Of a stretch of 51,906 nt of DNA, positions 35,086 to 42,480 are shown one piece after another; the stretch's first letter is position 1, and each line of letters begins with the position of its first letter. The notes under the pieces were generated by a model. The model was given only the letters and a program-made list of their open reading frames with translations. It ran no database searches and had not been told where the DNA came from. Source of the stretch: Alphaproteobacteria bacterium 65-37. GTDB taxonomy: Bacteria > Pseudomonadota > Alphaproteobacteria > Reyranellales > Reyranellaceae. Position numbers and translations under genes: made by a program. The stretch lies in NCBI GenBank assembly GCA_001897995.1, contig MKRV01000289.1, positions 1 to 51,906 of the forward strand, in the 5' to 3' direction.

Positions 35086-36486
35086 GTGGCCGAAGTTCGC
35101 AAGGAAACCGACAGTCTGGGTGAGGTGAGCGTCCCGGCGGACAAGCTGTGGGGCGCGCAGACGCAGCGTTCGCTGGAGCATTTCAGCATCGGCCGGGATC
35201 TGATGCCGCGCGAGATGATCACGGCCTATGCCGTGCTGAAGAAGGCCTGCGCCATCGTCAATCATGCCAGCGGCCGTCTGGACGCCACGGCGCACAAGCT
35301 GATCGTCCAGGTCTGCGACGAGATCCTGGCCGGCCAGCATCACGACATGTTTCCCCTGCATGTCTGGATGACCGGCAGCGGCACGCAGTTCAACATGAAC
35401 GTGAACGAGGTGATCTCCAACCGCTGCTGCCAGATCGCAGGGACGTCGCTCGGCTCCAAGAAGCCGGTGCACCCCAACGATCACGTGAACATGTCGCAGT
35501 CGTCGAACGACAGCTTCCCGGCGGCCATGTATATCGCGGCTGCCGTGCATACCAAGCAGCAACTGCTGCCGGCCGTGCAGGCCCTGCACGACGCGGTCGA
35601 CGCCAAGGCCAAGGCATGGGACGGCATCGTCAAGATCGGCCGCACCCACATGCAGGATGCAACGCCCATCACGCTCGGCCAGGAATGGTCGGGCTATGCC
35701 GGCATGCTGGCCGACGGCATCGGCCGCATCGAGGATTCGCTGAAGGACGTCTATCACCTGGCGCTGGGCGGTACGGCGGTAGGCACCGGCATCAATGCAG
35801 CGCCCGGCTTCGCCGAGGCAAGTGCCGCCGAGATCGCGCAGCTGACCGGCCTGCCGTTCATCACGGCGCCCAACAAGTTCACGGTGCAGGGCGCGCACGA
35901 TGCGCTGGTGCAGCTCTCGGGTTCGTTCCGCACGCTCGCAGTCTCGCTCTACAAGATCGCCAACGACATCCGCCTGCTTTCCTGCGGACCGCGCGCCGGC
36001 TTTGCCGAGCTGCACATTCCGGAGAACGAGCCCGGTTCGTCGATCATGCCGGGCAAGGTCAACCCGACCCAGGCCGAGGCGCTCACCATGGTGGCGGCCC
36101 AGGTGATGGCCAACGACGTCGCCGTCGGCTTCGGCGGCGCCGGCGGCTATCTCGAGATGAACGTCTATAAGCCGCTGATGATCTACAACGTCACCCACTC
36201 GATCGTGCTGATGGCCGACGGCTGCACCAACTTCCGCAAGTACCTGGTCGAAGGCACCGAGCCCAACCACAAGAAGATCCAGGAATATGTCGAGCGCTCG
36301 CTGATGCTGGTGACCGCGCTGGCGCCGGTGATCGGTTACGACAAGGCCTCGCAGATCGCCCACTACGCGTCCGACCACGACCTGACCTTGAAGCAGGCGG
36401 CCCTGAAGCTTGGCTTCGTCAGCGAAGCCGAATTCGACAGGGTCGTCGATCCTGCCAAGATGGTGCATCCCTACGTGGCGAAGTAG
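35086..36486 (+). CDS. fumC: Fumarate hydratase class II
   Basis: Oxygen-stable fumarase of the TCA cycle. With a GTG start at 35086 (AAGAGGTGCAGC before it) the protein has 466 residues, matching the family. Marks: [61 protein letters not shown], and the fumarase/aspartase signature [14 protein letters not shown] longer in-frame ATG at 34984 gives an unrelated Arg-rich leader. It lies upstream of, and convergent to, thrE-like and mqo genes. Confidence 0.95.
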   Translation: MAEVRKETDSLGEVSVPADKLWGAQTQRSLEHFSIGRDLMPREMITAYAVLKKACAIVNHASGRLDATAHKLIVQVCDEILAGQHHDMFPLHVWMTGSGTQFNMNVNEVISNRCCQIAGTSLGSKKPVHPNDHVNMSQSSNDSFPAAMYIAAAVHTKQQLLPAVQALHDAVDAKAKAWDGIVKIGRTHMQDATPITLGQEWSGYAGMLADGIGRIEDSLKDVYHLALGGTAVGTGINAAPGFAEASAAEIAQLTGLPFITAPNKFTVQGAHDALVQLSGSFRTLAVSLYKIANDIRLLSCGPRAGFAELHIPENEPGSSIMPGKVNPTQAEALTMVAAQVMANDVAVGFGGAGGYLEMNVYKPLMIYNVTHSIVLMADGCTNFRKYLVEGTEPNHKKIQEYVERSLMLVTALAPVIGYDKASQIAHYASDHDLTLKQAALKLGFVSEAEFDRVVDPAKMVHPYVAK

Positions 36487-36514
36487 CCCGCTCCCAGCAG
36501 AGCGGAGAGGCTAC
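36483..36514. terminator. Candidate bidirectional terminator between fumC and the ThrE-family gene
   Basis: GTAGCC (36483-36488) pairs with GGCTAC (36509-36514) and encloses CCGCTC (36488-36493)/GAGCGG (36500-36505), overlapping by one base. It spans the 24-base convergent gap and both stop codons. There is no U-run, so termination is only suggested by position. Confidence 0.3.
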
Positions 36515-37761
36515 CTCTCCACCATCCAATGCCGCTCGGTCGCAAACCGGGCGGCGGCGAGGCCCAGCGCCATGGCGCCGACGACGAAGGCACAAACGGC
36601 GCCGGCTTCGACAGCCGCGAGCACCTCGCCCTGGTTCAGGAGAACGATGGTGCGGAAGGCATAGATGCCGGGCGTCATGATGATGATGCCCGGCACGGTC
36701 AGGGCGATCCTTGGATCGTGCAGCCGTGCCCGCGCCACCGACGCCAGCAGCCCCACCGTCAGCGCCCCGAGGAAGGTGGCAGGCGGCAGGCCCATGCCGA
36801 GATCGTGCAGCGCCAGCCTGAGCTCGTTGCCGGCGAGCGACAGCAGGCCGACCGCAAGCACGGTGCCCGGCCGGCTGTTGTAGAGCAGGGCAAAACCGCA
36901 GCCGCCGGCGAAGCTCGCCAGTGCCCGCCAGACGAGGCTCATGGCTTCGATGCCGTGGCCGGGCGAGGGTGCCGGCACTGCCGGCAGGTTCGCGATTCCC
37001 GCCGCCACCGACAGGCCGAAGGCGGCAGCCAGCAGGATCATCAGCGCATAGAAGAAACGCGCGATGCCGGCGGTGATCTGGTGCTGCACCAGATCGAGAA
37101 GCGCAGCGACCAGCGGAAAGCCCGGCACCAGGAAGAGGGCGGAGGAGATGAAGCCCACCGCATGTGCTGTCGAGAAGCCGCGGCCGGCGATTGCAAACAC
37201 GATCAAGCAGTAAAGGCCCGAGGCCAGGAGGGCGGCGAAGGCGCTGACCGCATACTGGTTCAGCCGTCGGCGAAAGAGCAGCGCGCGCGTCGTCTGGCCG
37301 GCGGCGCCGGCCACCATCGCCGCGAGCGTGCCCAGCAGGTCGCCGCCGTTGAGGTAGGAGAAAGCCGCCGATGCGAGCCCGATCGCGACGGCGACCGTCG
37401 CGACGGAATGCAAAGGCTTCGCCGCCGCCAGACGGTCGAGGTCGACTGCGAGGTCGCCCGGCGTCAGCGGATCGCGACCGTCGCCCGCGATGGCTTCGAG
37501 AGCGGCGATGCGGGCGGCATCGATCCCGGGTGGCGCGATCTCGGTCGTCAGCGTCGTGGCATGACCCTGCCGCCACGCCGTCGCAGTGATGCTGCCCAGG
37601 CTGATATGCAGGGCCAGCCGCTCGATGCCGAGGCGCGGCGCCAGCTGGTCCATCGCCTGACGCACGCGGAAGGCCGTGTCGCCGGCCCGCAGCATCATCG
37701 CGCCGAAGCGCAGCAGCACGGCGAGCGCGTCGTCCGCCGTTTCCGAGTCGATGGAGGGCAT
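36511..37761 (-). CDS. Threonine/serine exporter (ThrE) family protein
   Basis: A 416-residue membrane protein. The N-terminal soluble part (residues about 1-110) has RFGAMMLRAGDTAFRVRQAMDQLAPRLGI, the ThrE amidase-like region. About ten membrane helices follow, including ALFLVPGFPLVAALLDLVQHQITAG and VPGIIIMTPGIYAFRT. Both DUF1212-like and DUF3815-like halves are in one chain, as in Corynebacterium ThrE. The gene is followed by nothing on its strand; upstream, 13 bases separate it from mqo, so co-transcription with mqo is likely. Confidence 0.88.
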   Translation of the reverse strand: MPSIDSETADDALAVLLRFGAMMLRAGDTAFRVRQAMDQLAPRLGIERLALHISLGSITATAWRQGHATTLTTEIAPPGIDAARIAALEAIAGDGRDPLTPGDLAVDLDRLAAAKPLHSVATVAVAIGLASAAFSYLNGGDLLGTLAAMVAGAAGQTTRALLFRRRLNQYAVSAFAALLASGLYCLIVFAIAGRGFSTAHAVGFISSALFLVPGFPLVAALLDLVQHQITAGIARFFYALMILLAAAFGLSVAAGIANLPAVPAPSPGHGIEAMSLVWRALASFAGGCGFALLYNSRPGTVLAVGLLSLAGNELRLALHDLGMGLPPATFLGALTVGLLASVARARLHDPRIALTVPGIIIMTPGIYAFRTIVLLNQGEVLAAVEAGAVCAFVVGAMALGLAAARFATERHWMVER

Positions 37762-37774
37762 CGGCTGCCGGATA

Positions 37775-39271
37775 TCAGACGGTGCGCAGGCCCAGCACCT
37801 CGGCGGTGTCCTTGCGAATGCGCTCGACCAAGGCAGCGTCGGTCTTGAGGTCGTGGCCGTAGGACGGGATCATTTCAGTGAGCTTGGGCACCCAGTGGCC
37901 GACCAGCTGCTTGTGGAAGCAGTTCTCCAGCATGTGAACCATGATCCAGACCGCAGTCGAGGCGCCGGGCGAGGCACCGAGCAGGGCCACGATGCTCGAA
38001 TCGGCGGAATGCACGATCTCGGTGCCGAACTCGAGCTTGCCGGTATGCAGATGGTCCTTGCGGATGATCTGCACGCGCTGGCCGGCGACGTCGAATTCCC
38101 AGTCCTTCTCGTTCAGCTCGGGATAGAACTCGCGCAGCGCCTTGAAGCGATGGCTGTCGCTCTGCAGCACCTGGCCGACCAGGTATTCCTCGAGCGGGAA
38201 ATTGTCGCGCGCCACGGCCAGCAGCTGCAGCAGGTTGTCGGGCCGCACCGACTTCGGCAGGTCGAGCAGCGAGCCCTGCTTCAGGAACTTGGTCGAGAAG
38301 CCGGCATAGGGTCCGAACAGCAGCCAGCGCTTGCCGTCGATGATCCGGGTGTCGAGATGCGGCACCGACATCGGCGGCGTGCCGGTGGCGGCCATGCCGT
38401 AGACCTTGGCGTTGTGCCGGTCGGCGATCTCGGGCTTGCCGCAGCGCAGCCAGATGCCGCTCACCGGGAAGCCGGCGAAGCCGTGCGCCTCGGGGATTTC
38501 CGACTTCTGCAGCAGCGAGATCGCGGCACCTCCGGCGCCGAGGAAGACGTACTTGGCGCCGATGCGGCGCTTGTCGCCGGTCTTCTCGTCGGTGATGTCG
38601 ACCTGCCAGCCGCCGTCGGAGCGGCGGTGCAGGTCGGTCACCTCGTGATTGAAGTGGATGGCGAAGCCGTCCTGGCCGCGGAGATAGCCGAGCAGGGCCG
38701 AGGTCAGCGCGCCGTAATTCACGTCGGCGCCGGTGACCATGCGGGTGGCGGCGACCGGCTGGGAGGAGTCGCGGCCCTCCATGATCAGCGGCGCCCATTC
38801 GGCGATCTGGCGGGGATCCTCGGAAAACTCCATGCCGCGATAGCAGTGATGCGCGCTCATGGCGGCGTGGCGTGCCTTCAGGAAGGCGACGCGGTCGGCG
38901 CCGGTGATGAAGCTCATATGCGGCACGGGGTGGATGAAGGCGTCGGCCGATTTGATCGCCCCCTTGCGGATCAGGTACGACCAGAACTGGCGCGACATGT
39001 CGAATTCGACATTCACTTCCAGCGCACGCGAGATGTCGACGCTGCCGTCGGGCCGCTGCGGCGTGTAGTTCAGCTCGCAGTTGGCAGCGTGGCCGGTGCC
39101 GGCATTGTTCCAGGCGGCCGAGCTTTCCTGGGCCTCGCCAGGCAAGCGTTCGACGATCTCCAAGCGCAGATGCGGCTGCAGCTCCTTCAGGAAGGTCGCG
39201 AGCGTCATGCTCATGATGCCGGCGCCGACCAGCACGACATCCGCATCGTCGGGTTGAGTGTCGTCTGCCAT
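37775..39271 (-). CDS. mqo: Malate:quinone oxidoreductase
   Basis: FAD-dependent, membrane-associated enzyme that oxidises malate to oxaloacetate with electrons to quinone. The 498 residues start with the FAD-binding DVVLVGAGIMSMTLATFLKEL and continue SSAAWNNAGTGHAANCELNYTPQ, FVFLGAGGAA-like YVFLGAGGAAISLLQKS, FAGFPVSG, LLFGPYAGFSTKFLK and SPGASTAVWIM. The length is typical. It supplies oxaloacetate, the co-substrate of the methylcitrate synthase encoded 7 kb away. Confidence 0.96.
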   Translation of the reverse strand: MADDTQPDDADVVLVGAGIMSMTLATFLKELQPHLRLEIVERLPGEAQESSAAWNNAGTGHAANCELNYTPQRPDGSVDISRALEVNVEFDMSRQFWSYLIRKGAIKSADAFIHPVPHMSFITGADRVAFLKARHAAMSAHHCYRGMEFSEDPRQIAEWAPLIMEGRDSSQPVAATRMVTGADVNYGALTSALLGYLRGQDGFAIHFNHEVTDLHRRSDGGWQVDITDEKTGDKRRIGAKYVFLGAGGAAISLLQKSEIPEAHGFAGFPVSGIWLRCGKPEIADRHNAKVYGMAATGTPPMSVPHLDTRIIDGKRWLLFGPYAGFSTKFLKQGSLLDLPKSVRPDNLLQLLAVARDNFPLEEYLVGQVLQSDSHRFKALREFYPELNEKDWEFDVAGQRVQIIRKDHLHTGKLEFGTEIVHSADSSIVALLGASPGASTAVWIMVHMLENCFHKQLVGHWVPKLTEMIPSYGHDLKTDAALVERIRKDTAEVLGLRTV

Positions 39272-39300
39272 CGATGTCTCCAGCGACTTGATTGGTTTTT

Positions 39301-39687
39301 CTACTGCGCCCGCTTGAAGGGCACGACCGCGTCCTTGGCCAGCACGACATAAAGCCGGCGCCAGGGTTGGTCGTCGACCAGCTTCCAGGTATGGCCGCCG
39401 CCGGCCGTGTCTTCGGCCAGCAGGATGTCGCCCGGCGTCAGCACGAAATGCTGGCCCGACCGAGTCATGAACTCCAGGGTGCCGCTCAAGGTGATCACCA
39501 GCTGGCGGACCGGGGCGGTGTGCCAGGCAAGTGTGCCGCCGGCCTTGGTTTCCTGGAAGGAGGCCGTCGAGGTACCGACCTTGCCGCTTGCCTGATCGCC
39601 GTGCGCCCCGGGGGCCAGTTCGATCCAGCCTTCCTCGAAGTGCGAGTTCTGATCCTCACCTGTCCAGATACGCACACATCGGATCAT
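39301..39687 (-). CDS. Cupin domain-containing protein
   Basis: A 128-residue single cupin. AGGTLAWHTAPVRQLVITLSGTLEFMTRSGQHFVLTPGDILLAEDTAGGGHTW shows a relaxed cupin motif 1 (only one His) and motif 2 with G-D and a closing His. It begins MIRCVRIWTGEDQNSHFEEGWIEL, a start seen in small proteobacterial cupins of unknown role. It lies 29 bases upstream of the mqo start on the same strand and could be co-transcribed. Confidence 0.75.
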   Translation of the reverse strand: MIRCVRIWTGEDQNSHFEEGWIELAPGAHGDQASGKVGTSTASFQETKAGGTLAWHTAPVRQLVITLSGTLEFMTRSGQHFVLTPGDILLAEDTAGGGHTWKLVDDQPWRRLYVVLAKDAVVPFKRAQ

Positions 39688-39753
39688 CTGGCTGCCCTGG
39701 GTTGTCGCTCGGTCGGCGCGGAAGATAGCACGGGCGCTGCCGATATGCTGTCG

Positions 39754-40182
39754 TTACCTCGATCGCCTCTTGCGCCGCGACGTCACGACATAGCGCTGGC
39801 GTCCGTCACCGAACGAGATGTGCCGCACGATCCGCGGGCGGCGGCTGCCGGGCTCGGGCGGCAGCAGGATCTGCCGGTAGGATTCGGCGCCGGGATAGGT
39901 TTTGCGCATCTCCGGACTGGCGATCGCCTTGGGGGCGGTGGCGAGCGCCTTCAGCGGATCGAGCGTGGCGCGGGCGTCGCGCTGCTGGCGCCGCAGGCCG
40001 AGCGTCAGCCGGGCGGTCGCAAGCACCAGCCAAGCCAGGAGTGCCGGCAGGCCGAAGCGGAAGAAGGGATGCGTGCCTGGCTCCTGCCATGCCCAGGCGC
40101 TCGCCGCGACCAACGCCAGCGCGGTGAGCGTAGCGGCGACATAGACGGCACGGGTGAACAGCTTGAAACGGCGGGACGACAC
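39754..40182 (-). CDS. Small membrane protein with basic C-terminal tail
   Basis: A 142-residue protein that I do not recognise. Two hydrophobic helices (YVAATLTALALVAASAWAW and FGLPALLAWLVLATARLTLGL) are followed by a soluble basic tail ending VVTSRRKRRSR. I chose the GTG at 40182 because AGGAG lies five bases before it; a longer in-frame ATG at 40281 lacks one. The tail contains TYPGAESYRQILLPPEPGSRRPRIVRHISFGDGRQRYVV, which looks structured. The 188 bases between it and the acyl-AMP ligase gene (40183-40370) show nothing notable. Confidence 0.6.
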   Translation of the reverse strand: MSSRRFKLFTRAVYVAATLTALALVAASAWAWQEPGTHPFFRFGLPALLAWLVLATARLTLGLRRQQRDARATLDPLKALATAPKAIASPEMRKTYPGAESYRQILLPPEPGSRRPRIVRHISFGDGRQRYVVTSRRKRRSR

Positions 40183-40370
40183 GCGGACTCCTGTAACGGG
40201 TTCGCAGACCGAACCTCTGGCGACAGTCGCACGTGATCCCCCGTTGCATAGTAGCGTGCTCAGCCGGCAGGTCGACCCCACCTATCCCCACGCGTTCCGA
40301 TACGCATACCGACCGGCGCTTCGCGCGCCGTGTTACCTCGCGCGATTTCCAGGCACTGTCGACCGGGCCG

Positions 40371-42173
40371 TCACGCCGACCCGAAGTCCCCGCGCAGATA
40401 CTGCTCCTTGGCCTTGGTGCGGCTGAGCTTGCCGGAAGACGTGAGCGGCAGGCCGATCTGGCGAGAGATCAGCACGATACGACAGTCGATCCCGGCGGCT
40501 TCCTTCACAGTCTGGCGGATGTCGCCGATCAATGTGATGCGTTTGCCGTCATCGGCCGGAACGCCTTGTACGAGCACGACCACCTCCTCGGTGCCGCCGT
40601 CGGCGGCGTCGAGGGAGAAAGCGCAGGCATCGCCGCGGCGCAGGCACGGCAGGGCCTCGACCGCCCATTCGATATCCTGTGGCCAGATATTGCGGCCGTT
40701 GACGATGATCAGGTCCTTGGCGCGGCCGGTGACGATCAGCTCGCCGTCGGCGATGTAGCCGAGATCGCCTGTGTCGAGCCAGCCATCGGCGAGTACCGCT
40801 GCTGTCTCCTCGGTCTTGAGATAGTAGCCCGGCATCACGCTGGGGCCATGCACGAAGAAGCGGCCGACGCGGCGTTCGGCCAGCGGCATGCCGCTCGGTC
40901 CGCGTACCTGCACGAGGTGCCCGTCCATTGGCCGACCGCAGGAGACGAACTCCCGGCCATTGAGAATGTCGGTACGCACCCCGGCGAAGCGCTGCGGGAA
41001 GCTCAGGCCGACACAGACTTCGGCCATGCCGTAGCTCGGCAGGAAGGCGCGCGGGTCGAACCCCTGCGCGGCGAAGGCCTCTGCGAACCGGCTCAGCACA
41101 CCGGGCTGGATCATGTCGGCCCCGATGCCGGCGAGCTTCAGGCAGGAAAGGTCGAGGGCGGTCTCCTCTCGCGCCTGTCGGCGCGGGGCCTGCGCCCGCC
41201 GCGCCACCAGCTCGTAGCCGAAGCCGGGACTGTAGGTGATGGTGGCGCGTCGCCGCGAGATCAGCGACAGCCACTGCATCGGCCGGCGCGCGAAGTCACG
41301 CGGCGCCATCAAGTCGACGCTGCGTTGTGCGCAGAGCGGCGCCAGCACGAAGCCGATCAGGCCCATGTCGTGATAAAGCGGCAGCCAGCTCACGCCGGAA
41401 TCGTCGTCATCGAGTTCCTGGCGAGCGATCGAGCCGTCGATATTGGCCATCAGGCGATCCTGCCGAATGTCGACACCGAGCGGGGCGCGTGTGCTGCCCG
41501 ACGAGAACTGGATGTAGCAGCGTTCGTCCGGGCTGAGCGGTTGCAGCGGTTCGCGCGACTCCGGCAGGTCTTCGAAGACCGACAAGGGCCCGACGATGCG
41601 CGCCCAGGTGCCGGCGGCCGCGGCGACGGCGAACTCAGAAAGCTCGGCGGGCGCGACGACACCGATCGCGCCGGCCGCGAGGATCTGCCGGTGCAGTTGG
41701 GCGATGTAGCTTTCCCGGGCGCCGAGGCCCACGGGCACGGCGACTGGAACTGGCAGCACACCGGCATATTGCGCGCCGAAGAAGGCGACGCAGAAGCCCG
41801 GCCAGGTGTCGGCCACGATCACCAGCCGCTCGCCGCGGCCGATCCCGCCTCCCATCAGCCGCCGTGCGAAGCGCTCCGCCTGCACGCGCAGGTCGGCCCA
41901 AGGCAGGCGCGCGGTGAGGGCCCCGCGCGCGTCGAAGAAGTTGAGCCCGGTTTCGCCCTGGGCCGCGTAGTCCAGCGCTTCGACGAGGCTCGCAAAGCCG
42001 CCGCGGCGAAAGGGCAGCGCGGTATTGCGCGTCGGCGTCGGTGGTCCCGGCGGCACAGGCTGCGTCGGGGTCGCGGTCAGGGTGCCGGCATAGCGCTGCA
42101 GGCGGGCGGCCCCGGTGCCGGAAGCGAAGGCTTCCAGCAGGCGTGCAGGATAAGGCTCACGGATCGACGTCAT
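40371..42173 (-). CDS. Fatty acyl-AMP ligase-like enzyme (FAAL)
   Basis: A 600-residue ANL enzyme of the FAAL group, which adenylates fatty acids and passes them to acyl-carrier proteins rather than CoA. Marks: YIQFSSGSTRAPLGV, SWLPLYHDMGLIG (a FAAL-typical segment), SYGMAEVCVGLSFP, GWLDTGDLGYIADGELIVTGRAKDLIIVNGRNIWPQDIEWA, and the C-terminal SSGKLSRTKAKEQYL with the catalytic Lys. GGGAG precedes the ATG at 42173. There is no polyketide synthase, acyl carrier protein or phosphopantetheinyl transferase nearby. A cobalamin riboswitch lies in its leader, 74 bases upstream. Confidence 0.85.
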   Translation of the reverse strand: MTSIREPYPARLLEAFASGTGAARLQRYAGTLTATPTQPVPPGPPTPTRNTALPFRRGGFASLVEALDYAAQGETGLNFFDARGALTARLPWADLRVQAERFARRLMGGGIGRGERLVIVADTWPGFCVAFFGAQYAGVLPVPVAVPVGLGARESYIAQLHRQILAAGAIGVVAPAELSEFAVAAAAGTWARIVGPLSVFEDLPESREPLQPLSPDERCYIQFSSGSTRAPLGVDIRQDRLMANIDGSIARQELDDDDSGVSWLPLYHDMGLIGFVLAPLCAQRSVDLMAPRDFARRPMQWLSLISRRRATITYSPGFGYELVARRAQAPRRQAREETALDLSCLKLAGIGADMIQPGVLSRFAEAFAAQGFDPRAFLPSYGMAEVCVGLSFPQRFAGVRTDILNGREFVSCGRPMDGHLVQVRGPSGMPLAERRVGRFFVHGPSVMPGYYLKTEETAAVLADGWLDTGDLGYIADGELIVTGRAKDLIIVNGRNIWPQDIEWAVEALPCLRRGDACAFSLDAADGGTEEVVVLVQGVPADDGKRITLIGDIRQTVKEAAGIDCRIVLISRQIGLPLTSSGKLSRTKAKEQYLRGDFGSA

Positions 42174-42247
42174 CTGACGATCTCCCAAACGGTTCACGCA
42201 CCAGCGCGTCACCGCTCGGTTGACCGTCCCAATGGATCATCCCGTCC

Positions 42248-42443
42248 ATCGGAAGAGCGACGCTATCGCCGGCAGGTCTTCTGGCTCACGGGTCACCGCT
42301 CCTGCCCGTCTTCCCGGATCACCTGATCCAGTGACATGGTGGGCAGTCGCTCGCCGCTTACAGCTGCGGGTACAGCTGCCGATTGGCTCCTGGAGGGAGC
42401 GGCACGGCATTCCCTGTTCGCCTCCGGTTAAGGAGGACCGTCG
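42248..42443 (-). promoter_or_regulatory. Cobalamin (B12) riboswitch in the leader of the FAAL gene
   Basis: Read on the minus strand, the element has the cobalamin-aptamer landmarks in order. These are CCTCC-TTAACC-GGAGG hairpin, AGGGAATGCCGTGC, the core GCAGCTGTAAGCGG, TGTCACTGGATC (42325-42336), CCGGGAAGACGGGCAGG, and the closing AGCCAGAAGACCTGCC (42271-42286), followed by GGCGATAGCGTCGCT. The sense is unambiguous: it points away from metE, whose stop is 34 bases upstream, towards the FAAL gene. A second, closely similar copy lies at the right edge. These riboswitches normally shut off expression when adenosyl- or methylcobalamin is present. Confidence 0.93.
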
Positions 42444-42451
42444 ATTACTTC

Positions 42452-42480
42452 TCGTTAAGTGGCTCCGCGTCGTTGGTCAA
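42452..42480 (-). promoter_or_regulatory. Candidate promoter for the riboswitch-FAAL transcript
   Basis: TTGACC (42480-42475, overlapping the metE stop codon) and TAACGA (42457-42452) are 17 bases apart on the minus strand. The predicted start, about 42445, is where the aptamer begins. The second riboswitch has the same arrangement, which raises confidence in both. Confidence 0.5.

Noticed and set aside
42248..42443. The riboswitch as a leader of metE
   Set aside because: Its conserved bases read 5' to 3' on the minus strand after the metE stop, so it cannot lie in the metE leader. The metE start is 17 bases from the prpB stop.
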